This document shows positions 20,351 to 31,100 of a DNA stretch of 64,000 bases, in pieces. The notes under the pieces are model-generated. The model was not told the origin of the DNA and ran no database searches. It worked only from the letters and a program-made list of their open reading frames with translations. Positions within the stretch are counted from its first letter, which is position 1. Every line of letters starts with the position of its first letter. The position numbers and the translations under genes are program-made. The DNA is from Pyrenula massariospora (lineage: Eukaryota > Ascomycota > Eurotiomycetes > Pyrenulales > Pyrenulaceae): the NCBI GenBank assembly GCA_021030905.1, contig JAGFMI010000008.1, positions 124,001-188,000 of the forward strand. The letters run 5' to 3'.

Positions 20351-23300
20351 ATGAAACCTAGAAAGATTGCGCCGATGGCCATTGCCAGGCCTATCCCGGG
20401 AACTCCAACAACACCGGTCCGCCCACGTAGCTCAGCAGGCTATACTCCTCCTGACATCGAGGTACCCTCCATTGACGACGACGAACCTCTTCTCGAGGTA
20501 GTAAGCAAACTTTCCAGGTATGAACTCCGAACCAATATCTACTATAAGATCCGAACTCATAACTCCACACTAGCTACATTACCGCAGTCATTGATACTGC
20601 GTTTACCTACGATCAGTTACGAGCAACTTCTGCAGGACAGGGTCTGAGGCCATTGATTGCGACCCTATCAGACGATGTCCATCACCCGTCCATTGTATGC
20701 GCATTGTTGTACGTGGTTTCAAGTGTCGATACAGATGTATTCTCTGGTGCTAATAAGACGTACAGAATTTCGAAATCCTTCTTCCTTAGTGCGGACAGCG
20801 ACGATATCGAACTAAAACAAAGCCGGGGATATGCCTGCGAGCTAGTTGCCTGGCAGTTTCTAACCTACCTTTCGGAGAGAGAATTAATTGATTACTTGCT
20901 CTCAGACTTGCCAGATGAGAAGAGCAAGAGTTATTCCTCGGATTCTGAAAGTGGCTGCTCCGAAAGTGGTGGTGTCGACGAACACAGCCCGCTTTTAAGC
21001 AACGAATATTCCCCTATCAGCCCGCTGAAACCGCCCGGGAGGGTGTTACCGCGTCTCTCAACCATGGCCGGCGGACCCGGTATGAGTATCGGAAAGAATA
21101 CCGAGAAAGATCCTACTGCATGTTTTGCAGGAATGAATTGTCTGGAAATAGCCGCCGTGGCAGACGCTAAAAAATTTCTTTCGCAAAATGTCGTTCAGAA
21201 GATAGTTCACGACTGCTGGGACGGCCACATAATATTTTGGGATCCACTCGCGGTACATGCGAAGAAGAAGCCCCATGTGTACAGTAAGAGGTATGCAGAT
21301 TTATCCAAATATGTTACGTGCAAAATGTACTTAGCAGATGCTGCGGTAGGACTGCCGATCCCTATTCACGTCTCCGCGTACCGAAATACCAGAAATTCTT
21401 CCAGATGACCTTCTTTGGTGTCTTTCTGCTACTCTACTATTTGATGCTTTACGAAAGAAACCCGAGTAATATCACAGTCACAGAGGTGTTCTTGTACATC
21501 TGGATCGCCTCATTTGCGTATGACGAGTTCGGGGAATTTTTCGATGCTGGGTAAGAAAGCTGGGACCATCCGAGGCAGGCTATCAGAAATCGTGGCGCAA
21601 TCAATTAGTAGCCGGGCAGGCGCCAGTGCGAACAATGAAGTGTGCCACGACTTCTGATACCTAGCCTCGATTGTGGAAACGCTGCTCACACCCTTGCTCC
21701 CAGATTCATGTTCTATTCGAACGACTTCTGGTCGCTCTGGGATCTGGGTATTATTGGGACTGGGTTTGCATTCCTGATCGCCCGTGAGTGAATTGCATGC
21801 AACAGACGGCGATCGGGAAGCTAAAGACGGCTAGGTATCATTGGCCTTGCCAACAATAGTCCGCCAATCATCGATACAGCCTTCGATATCTTGTCTCTTG
21901 AAGCCCTGTTCCTGGTTCCAAGGTAGGAGTGCCTTCTGCAAGAGCGGCAAGGCGCTAAAGTCGGATGTAGGATCTGTTCTCTCATGAGTTTGAACGAATA
22001 CGCTGGGAGCCTTATTCCCGTGCTCAAGGAGATGGTAACCCCGGGCATTTTCGGCACGTCCATCAGTGGCAAGGCTAAGCCGGCGTCTAGACCAAAGTCT
22101 TCGTGAAGTTTCTCCCAATCGTGGCCATACTGTATCTTGGCGAGTCATTTCCATACATCTCGGTGAGAAAATGGCCGCTAACCGCCGAGCAGGCTTTTTA
22201 ACAACATTTACGATGCTCGCGAGAGACCGATTCACCCTTAAAGAGATGTCGTGGATTTTGATTAAGGTTTTTTTTGGGTAAGCGCGCTGAGGCTGTAGAT
22301 ACCACCCAGAGCTTACAAATTGCCGCAGATCGAGCTATCTTGGCTTCGTGAGCTTCCACGTGGCGGTGGGATATGTCGTATAACCTCGTACCACTAATTG
22401 TTATGGTTACTAGGATGTTGCACGAGATGTAGGTGCGCCCCTATCCGGTCCATGGAACGTGGTGGTGTGGGTTCCACACATCCCATGCCTTCAGGGCAGG
22501 TCGAAAAGGTTTCGTTAGTGCGGCACAGCAGTCGGAGCTGGCCTCCGTTCGTGCCGATAGAGACAAAGTGATGCTTGGAGTGGGGGCTGCTCAGCTCGAA
22601 GATCCAGGTTGATTGTCGCATTGCAACAATTTGCGGCCACGCTGTGCCTCTATGCACACCCTCGATGTTGCTTCACGAGAAAAAGGATGGGCGTCAATTT
22701 TGGATATGGAGGTGGCTAACTCCGCGCTTTTAGATCTCCGAGGCCTTCGGCACCGCCCTCATGTAAGCGCCATCTCCGACAGGCGCCCGCATCCTCCCAG
22801 AATCACATGATGGCCTTAACAGCACAACCACCCCGTTCTTCTCGCCGCAGATACTGACACCGGGGGCAGGCTGATTTTCGTCACCTTGACTCAGATACTC
22901 CTGATAACGTCGCTCATCTCCCTGCTCAGCAACAGTCTAACCGAGGTGAGTCGCCCCTGGACTGTTCAGCTCGGCGCTAGGGTCGCAGAAGAAACGACCC
23001 TAGTGCCACATTAGAGAGCTGCTACTTGGGCAGTCACGCGAAGCGAACGAATGGCTCACGCTTCCAGGTCATGGCCCATGCTCGCGAGGAATATCTCTTT
23101 CAGTAAGGCCCCCACCAGACTTCTCAGCCTGGTGAGGGGCGGCTTCTAACGGCTGCCTTAGGTACTCGATCTATGTCTTGGAGAGCAGCACATCGAATCG
23201 ATTGACTTATATGTACCCGCCTTGTAGGTGCCGCCTGGGTAACCAGTAATCATTGTTTGTCTGGGGGAAGGAGCGGGTGGACGACAATGCCCATAACTAA

Positions 23301-23794
23301 CTGATACGCCAGTAAACCTTATTGCGCTGATCTTTCGCCCTATGCGGCTCTTCCTGCCCACCGAACGTGTGCGGCCGCTTAAGATCCTGCTGCTAAAGAC
23401 TCTGCATTTTCCGTTTGTGGTGCTCATCTGGGGGTATGAACAAAGCCAGCAGCAGCTGCGCGGAACTCGCGGACAGTCTCATCCTCCGGCGTCGCTGGCC
23501 GGTGCGAACAGCAAGGCCGGCTATGCCAAGGGCCTAGGAGTGCTTGATGTCGGTAAGGATGCATTGCTGTCGATGCATCACCACAGGCGCGGAGCGCGAG
23601 CAGCGGCTACCAGGCGGCTCTCATTGGCTGCTTCCAATCCGAACTCAACCTCCACCCCACCTCTCCCCGACGCTATTCCATCAGGCTTTCTCAGCACTGC
23701 CGACCCTCTAGCGGACTTAACGGCTCTGGTCCACGCGCTGAATTCAAAGGTCGATAACCTATCGTCCCAGCTCGACCGCCAGCGACGAGGTTGA
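20351..23794 (+). CDS. yvc1: YVC1-like vacuolar TRP cation channel, 16 exons
   Basis: Exons: 20351-20517, 20574-20708, 20766-21290, 21350-21550, 21704-21783, 21835-21922, 21971-22034, 22091-22139, 22193-22277, 22329-22347, 22414-22428, 22734-22762, 22870-22945, 23068-23102, 23162-23223, 23313-23794. All 15 junctions keep frame, giving 703 aa. The family match is to fungal Yvc1/TRPY channels, which release Ca2+ from the vacuole: SFFLSADSDD, LRVPKYQKFFQMTFFG, the ANNSPPIIDTAFDILSLEALF and LNEYAGSLIPVLKEM segments, ILYLGFLTTFTMLARDRFT before the pore, GSSYLGF, LLITSLISLLSNS in S6, and HAREEYLFQYSIYVLESS. Odd points: intron 8 begins GC rather than GT, intron 4 contains a MITE, and intron 11 is 304 nt next to a 15-nt exon. 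The C-terminal basic tail ends in a short coiled coil. Confidence 0.88.
21571..21669. mobile_element. MITE copy C, intact, inside TRP channel intron 4
   Basis: A 99-bp element whose ends form imperfect inverted repeats of about 28 bp: left CGAGGCAGGCTATCAGAAAT, right arm (reverse complement) CGAGGCTAGGTATCAGAAGT. It makes up two thirds of the 153-nt intron 21551-21703; without it the intron would be about 54 nt, the usual size here. No clear target-site duplication is visible. This is the most complete and most CpG-rich copy of the four. Confidence 0.85.
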
Positions 23795-24851
23795 ATTAAA
23801 ATGCAGCTCTTCAGTCGAATTTGCCTGGTCCTCCAGAGGCAAGGCTACCTTTTCCCTTCACATCGCTAGTCGACATGATCGCTCCCGCTAAGATGGTGGT
23901 CAGACTCAGATGTGCCGAGAGCAACGCATGCCCACCACCCGCCATCGTGGCCCGTGAGTCGAGAGGGGGAGATGAGGTTGAAAGAACCCTGCACCGCATG
24001 GCCTATGACAGGAGCACCTGGCTAAGTGTTCATTGGTCTGCTCGTCATGATTTGGCTCTGCGCATCAGTCTAAGGAAACGGGTGGGCAAATCATCGGCTC
24101 TGTTGCGCCTACTTGCGCCGGCTTGATGCGGCCCGATGCAAGAACTGGAGAGGGAGCATATGTGTCTATCGCCCTAAAACTATCCCCACTCTCCGCTCCA
24201 TGAACAAGGTGCCCGCAAGCTTGTCTTTTCAAGTCTTTCTCGAGCCGCAGGCTGTTCTGAGCGTTACAGCCTTCGCTTGCATCAGATATTACGTGCTAAC
24301 ATCCTGTATCTTTCTCTAGCACCGCTGTCTGCAGTGACAGGGGTGATCCGCGGCTGTTCTTTGGCCTTAACGCTGCCTGACTAGGCTCGTGCGAAGACCT
24401 ACAGGGGTTCCTGTGATTTCTGCCTCGTAGACATTGAGGCGAGGCGGCCCCTTGAGGAGCGAACCCCTATCACGACGCCGCCGTTGGGCCATACCATTTG
24501 TCAATGACTTTACCAGTTCAGTCACGAGTCGCCAGATTTCCGCCCGAAACAACGTTCTCCAACATCATAATTCATGACTATACAATGGTTGCGGTGCGGC
24601 GAGGAACTGCGCATATCATCCTACGACTTCCCTATAAGCTTCTAGACTCTCGTGCCGCCGATTGTGACAGCTCATACTTTCCCCTCCTGTCTCAATTCAA
24701 GCAGTACTTCATTCTTTCTTCTTGTTCCCCGGAAGGTCCGAATGACACTTTAGCAACGCCGCTGTATTAGATTTAACGGTTCAGACTTTGAATCTCGTGC
24801 TGATATCACAATTGTTTTGCCGCAAATACATCAACTCACGCACCAAGCCAT
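23795..24851. other. intergenic, nothing recognised
   Basis: No open frame on either strand shows a signature or plausible splicing into a longer product. It is downstream of the TRP channel gene and upstream of the zinc-finger gene. Confidence 0.55.
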
Positions 24852-26046
24852 ATGGATTTTACTTCGCGCTATGATGCTCCTTATACAGCTGCTGAGTCGG
24901 CGAGATCGCGGCGTCCGACAAGCAGGACACAGGATGCATATCCAGAGGCTACTATGGGTTCTTCGCACCCACATCAGCTGCCTGTGGCATCATCTGCCGG
25001 ATACACAGTTTCGTATTCAGGATCTCCGTATCACCAAAGTTCTACAAACCCTATGGATGCGTATCCTTCGTCTTTACTCGGAGATATGTCACACTGGAGT
25101 CTCACCGACGGTCCCATTGCTACAACGCAGGCCGCGAGTGTGCCTGACTCATACAGCGCCTTCACAAGGACCGTCTACCAACCGGCCAACTCAGAAGGCG
25201 CAGCGTCGGCATACACACCTCGTTACGAACAACTACTCCACGATCCCAGGGGCTCCATTACCGGCCTGACTACTTCACTTGGAGGTTACACCAGTACCAG
25301 TTATGGCCCAGACCAGGTCCCTATAGTACCCAGCCACAGGTACGGCAGCCGAACGATCTCTGCGCCAACGATCCGACACCCAGGCGCATTCAAAGTCGAA
25401 GACGACGAAGATTCTACGGCATTCGCAGAGTATAGTGATTCTACAAGCTCGTCGAGCCTTTTGACTTCTGAATTTGGAACTGTCTCCCCTCACCCTCGAT
25501 CTTCTCCACAACCATCTTGGAGGCACGACACACGAGTCTCCCCGGAATCAGTCCATTCGAGATTTCCGGTCTCCGAGGTTACCCGAGTACGTAGCTCTAC
25601 ATCTACTTCTGGCCATCCACAGGCCATTTTTGAGTGCCGGTTCTGTGGCAAAGCTTTTGGGAAACGGTCAAACCTGAAGACACACGAGGAGAATAAGCAC
25701 AGACCAGGCCATGTTAGAAGGTTCGAGTGTGAGTTTTCAGGTTGCGATCGCAAATTCGATAGGAAAATGGATCTCCGAAGACATATCAAAAGTGTAAGGT
25801 TCCTTGAAGGTAACGATTGTAGGTCAAAACTGATACGCGTAGGTCCACGACAAAATTCGCGATGTTGCCTGCGAACACTGTGGCCAAACTTTTCCGCGGG
25901 TAGACACCAAAAAACGACATGCTGAACACTGTCCATCACGGTACTACACCACACGAGGGCGGGCTCTAGGCCGCCGAGCGTCTGCAGAGAATGACGATCG
26001 TAACGCAAGGGGTGGTGCTCTACCCTTAAGGGGCCGGCAAATCTAA
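24852..26046 (+). CDS. C2H2 zinc-finger protein, probable transcription factor
   Basis: Two exons, 24852-25793 and 25843-26046, 49-nt intron, 381 aa. The first 255 residues are Ser/Thr/Tyr/Pro-rich and likely disordered, with an acidic patch (VEDDEDSTAFAEYSD) that could serve in activation. Three fingers follow: CRFCGKAFGKRSNLKTHEENKH (C2H2) near 261-284, CEFSGCDRKFDRKMDLRRHIKSVH near 291-316, and CEHCGQTFPRVDTKKRHAEHC near 323-343, where the last ligand is Cys instead of His. The intron falls between the last two ligands of finger 2, so only the spliced mRNA encodes complete fingers 2 and 3. The tail is short and basic. I do not recognise a named orthologue; target genes are unknown. Confidence 0.85.
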
Positions 26047-28131
26047 TGACCACGTGAGAAAAGCAAATTTAGCTCATGACTCCACACTGGGGTAAAGGTT
26101 GATGGCAGGTGAACTGGAGAGCAAGTTCAATCTCAGCTTTCTACAATTCGGCGTTGGTGGAAATTTGTTAAACACGACTTTGATTGCAAGTTTGCGTCCC
26201 TCATGCGATGCGTACTGAGCTTCACACGATGATGAGGCGGTTTTGATAAACTCAATGGGCTCTATCAAAAGAACTCTGGATGTTCTCTTCGTCATTCTTT
26301 CAATTGCGATCTCGAATGTTTCTTCATGCTACCTCGCAAGAGTCTACCACAGCTTTTCCTTAATTGCCACTCTGAAAGATCGATTTACCAGAATGAAAGC
26401 CGCTAAAAGCCGGGAGAAACGCCGGGTCCCATAGCAATGCATAGATCCGATCAAAAGTTTTCAGTCGCGTGAGACATTCTCACGGCTACTCGTCCACAGG
26501 CGTGGACATCACACCACTCCTTAACCTCCTAGGAGATGAATGCGGATAAACCCGGGTAAAGAAGACCATACATAATTCGTTCCCCTGACGGATCCCACCG
26601 TTGCGTGTAGACTCTTATTTTCGTGTGGCCTTGATTCGTTGATTGCCCAGGGTTTCGCCGCATGTTGGTAGGCCGATGTGCCTTTTGATATCGCCGGATC
26701 CTTCGAACAGGGGCTCAAGGAATGCTCGAGCGCAGGGAGGCACAGCTCCCTGCCAACACGTGCTGGAAGTGCTCGGTCTGCAAGATGACGCCTCGATCAA
26801 ATGTGCGGGCGGATTTGTGGATTAACCAGCCCCACAGATGTCCCCAGACTGTTCGACTGCCACGCGCACCATTAGCAGTACGTCCTAGTCCAGGAATCGA
26901 CGTCTTAAGATGCTTAAAGTTGGCCCCCTGGCGTGTGTATACGTAGGCTCTGTATTGGGCTGCAGCCCTCAGAATGGAGACTTTTTGGCCTTCCAGCGAA
27001 CACGCTGGGGCCAGGAGATAGGGTGAAACCGATTTTCCAGCTGAAAATCCTATGCCACCGGAGGTTTAGTTTCCACGTGGGGGCCTTGAAAACTTTCTTT
27101 CAAATTTCTACCAACGGCGGCGTAGGGAGTGAGCCTCATGCTACGTGTTGCTGGCCTCCTCCAAGATCACCTGCTTATACCACATCGGGAATCTGGTAGG
27201 GGCTGCTTCTAGGTTTCTTGCAATTTCGTTTCGTTCTTAGCTTCGAGATCTCATAAAGCAAGGCCAGGTTCTCAGCGCCTACCCAGGGTGGAAAACGATG
27301 TCGGCCTTGCAAGCCGCATGCAGATGAACGATGATGAGCATGGCTAATCGGCAGGGTGAAGAAAAAGGAGCTTGCGGGTTGTGGAGAGCGTTGACCCTGC
27401 GTCATCCCACAGACTCACGAGTCACGACATAGGAAATGTTACCCTGAGATTATTACTTACCGTAGGCCAAGTCCCATCTCGTACACTAAAGTGGTTTGGG
27501 GGTGCAAGTTGGCGGCGGGTAGCTAGCCAGAGACATACTCACCAATTCTATTTTCTGAATTACTGACTCGCGGAGCAAGAAGCGGAGGACGAGAGATTCC
27601 ATCACGCTTATTCAGCCAGCAAAGTACGGACGTAAAGACCGGATCTTCATGGCAAATGGATGGCACGGCGAGTGGAATATGGAAAGCTGTGCTCGTAGCG
27701 TGAGGCGTCATTGCAACGTAAAGACGAAGGATCGGATCGACGAGTCGAGATTGAAGCTTCGGAAGTCTCCGCGTCAACGACCGGCTCGATCACTTGGTTG
27801 CTCATCTGGGCCCAGAACAGGGTCGCATAGGCGTAGATTAGGTAGCTGATAGATGCCAACTTCGGGCCCCTCGGGTGCCGGCTAGCAGGTTCATGAGTTT
27901 TGTCGCCGTTGGTAACAGCCCCAGAGTTCGAGGTTTGCGGCTGGCGAGAAGCGAGGCACGCAAGGCACGGGTGGCGCGTAAGCCACAATGCTTGGCTATC
28001 TCCAGCCACATGGCCAGGTGAACCGCCATAGTCTCGGCAGCATCGTGTTCAGAGATTGAAAAAGGAGCATCCGGTAGAAGCTTGATCCATGCGATTCTTT
28101 GCGCTCCAGAAGGACAGTTCATGTTCTCAAA
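26047..28131. other. 2-kb gene-poor region
   Basis: No gene supported. The longest frame is about 120 codons on the minus strand (27647-28009) and has no recognisable features. No MITE arm is found here. The 100 bases before 28132 are presumably the 5' untranslated region of VPS15. Confidence 0.5.
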
Positions 28132-31100
28132 ATGGGTCAAGGCTATTCCATGACCACGCTGTCCGCTGGGTCGGCTAGCATTGATGTGCCAGAGTTAGCC
28201 GATCTGGCATACGACAGGTCTTATGGAACAGCCAGGTTCATGAAAAGCATTCGTGCCCGACACCACCAGGGCCTAGCCCTCGTCAAGACTGTCGTGAAAC
28301 CGTATCCATCTATGAAACTACGAAAATACGTCAAGGCGATCGTCCGGGAGAGAGAGGCTCTGTCAGACGTGCCTAATGTTCTGCCATATCAACGGATCAT
28401 AGAGACGGCGACAAATGGCTACCTCGTGCGACAGTTCGTCCATAGCTCCCTGTACGACCGGATGAGCACCCGACCATTCCTAGAAGATATCGAGAAAAAG
28501 TGGCTTGCCTTTCAGCTCCTTACTGCATTAAAGGAATGCCACGCTCAACAGATCTGTCATGGAGATATCAAGACTGAAAATGTCTTGGTCACTTCATGGA
28601 ATTGGCTTTATCTGACTGACTTCTCCTCATCTTTCAAACCCCTCTTTCTGCCGGAAGACAACCCGGCCGACTTTTCCTTTTATTTTGACAAGTCTGGTCG
28701 GCGGACATGCTACCTTGCTCCAGAGCGATTCCTTGCTCCTGGAGAAGACCCGCAAACGAAGGAGACCTCTGAAGAGGACTTAGATCAATTGAAAATGGAA
28801 AAATATATGGATATTTTCGGTGCTGGCTGTGTCATTGCTGAATTGTTCTTGGAGGGCCCAATTTTCACGCTGAGTCAACTGTTCAAATATCGGAGGGGTG
28901 AATATAGCCTAGAGCATACACAGCTGAACAAGATTGAAGATCAGGAGGTGCGCGAGCTTATCCTACACATGATACAGATAGATCCCAACGACCGATATTC
29001 AGCGCAGCAATATTTAGATCTATGGCGGCGGAGAACGTTCCCGGAGTATTTCTACAGCTTTCTTCACCAGTATATGAGCCTCATGACTGATCCGTCTCTC
29101 GCTAGAAATAAGATCAATCTGGAAACTGCAAATGATGGCGAGCCGGACGAAAGAATTGATCGAATCTATCATGATTTTGATAAGGTGGCCTATTTCCTCG
29201 GGTATGGCGATACAGCGAAATCAGTAGCTGAAGCCAAGTCAAGGCGTCAGTCAAGGCCCGTACTCCCCGTTCCACTAAGCCTCGAAATTCAGAAGCAACG
29301 ACCGACGGCCAAGCCACGCAATGCTGAGGACGGCACGTTGATCTTCCTGACTCTCGTTGCCTCTAGCTTGAGAAATACGTCCAAGGCTGCTTCAAGAATA
29401 CGTGCTTGCGATCTGCTTTTGGTGTTTGCTGAGAAGATTTCGGATGAGATAAAACTTGATCGTGTCTTGCCATACTTGGTAACGTTACTTAATGACCCCT
29501 CGGATGGTGTGAAAAATGCAGCTCTGCGGTCTCTAACCGAGCTCCTGGCATCTGTGGAGGTTGTATCGCCCGTCAATGCCTATATATTCCCAGAATACAT
29601 CTTTCCAAAGCTTCGCCCTTTCGTCCTAGCCCCTAGTCAAAAGCCAAGCTCCACGGTGCGAGCGACATACGCATCTTGCTTGGCCTCTCTCGCTCATTCT
29701 TCGTCAAAGATACTTGACATTCTGCAGGCAATCCAATCCGATGGCCGCTGGCCAGTAGTTTCAGAAAACGAATGGGCGCCTGGGCTTACATACCATGGTT
29801 TGTTCGACGTTGCTCGAAATGACCTCATACTCCATTTTGAAGAACATACGACGGCTCTGCTGACCGACCCAGATCCCAGTGTTCGAAGAGCATTCTTAGG
29901 ATCTGTCTCCGCACTGTGCGTTTTTTTTGGTAGCGCGAGAGCTAGCGATGTTATTCTCACCCATCTCAACACCTACCTCAATGACTCGGACTGGATCTTG
30001 CGTTGCTCATTCTTTGACTCCTTGGTCGGCGTAGCAACGTACGTGGGCTCCTCCACGCTAGAAGAATTTGTGCTCCCTTTGATGGTTCAGTCTCTCACGG
30101 ACCCTGAGGATTTTGTCTTAGAAAGAGTATTACGGTCATTCGCGAATATGGCACAGCTCGGCCTCTTTTGCAAACCGACCACATGGCGACTAATGGACAT
30201 AGTAGTACGATTCATGATCCATCCAAGTATCTGGGTACGAGAAGCCGCTGTACATTTCGTGGTCGCATCCACAAAGCATGTGAACGCTGCCGATAAATAT
30301 TCGATTGTTATGCCGAAGCTGCAACCTTTACTAAGAATACCTATCACTGATGTGACAGAATCACAAATACTCGATTCTCTGAAAAAGCCACTACTTCGAG
30401 CTGTGCTCGAAATGGCCGTTACATGGGCATCCAAGACTGACAAAGGCACATTCTGGAAGACGGCAACACTGAATAAGGTTTTCAGCCTTGAGGATACGGA
30501 AGAATTTGGCCGCCCAAGTCTTTCAGAACGGCCGTCATCTACGCGAATTGCTGCTTCCCATATGAACCAAGAGGATGAGCAATGGCTAAGCAAATTGCGG
30601 GGTGTGGGCATGGCTCAGGAAGATGACATGAAATTAATGGCCCTCAGAGAGTATGTGTGGAGGCTCGCGAACCGGAAAGTTCGTGATACAGAAGCTACGC
30701 AGGAAATAGACCTAACCACCGCCATCTCGCTAAGTCGGATCAAGGCCACGCTGCAGACAGTCATCTTCGATAAGACTCCTTCAACTAGGGATCGGCCACG
30801 AAAGCCGGAGAAAAGAGTTCACGACAAAAAGGAGGCAGACGGTAGGCCCCAAACCGTCGCGGATGCATTATTGGATGCCTCTACCACCATAGAAGACGCG
30901 GCTACAAGGCGAAAAAGATCTCAAGTGAAGCGGACCAGTCAAAATGGACTTTCACCGTCCCTACCGAAAGAAATCAAACCGCCAAGGACAGGTTCCGCTC
31001 AGCTTCCTTCGTCCCTTGGATCGTCTCCTAGCGCCATTCCAGAATCCGAAGCATCGTCGGTGCCAAGCTCCGATGTTGATCCTTCACGCATGCATCGAAC

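Noticed and set aside
19668-20361. Overlapping frames of 181 (minus) and 123 (plus) codons
   Set aside because: They overlap each other and the 5' region of idi1, contain no motif, and neither begins in a convincing start context.
22763-22869. Stop codon after TALM in the channel gene read as a pseudogene sign
   Set aside because: The TAA belongs to a GTAAGC donor; splicing to the CAG at 22869 restores the S6 helix sequence in frame.
27647-28009. 120-codon minus-strand frame before vps15
   Set aside because: No family features, low-complexity patches, and close to the vps15 start; treated as chance.
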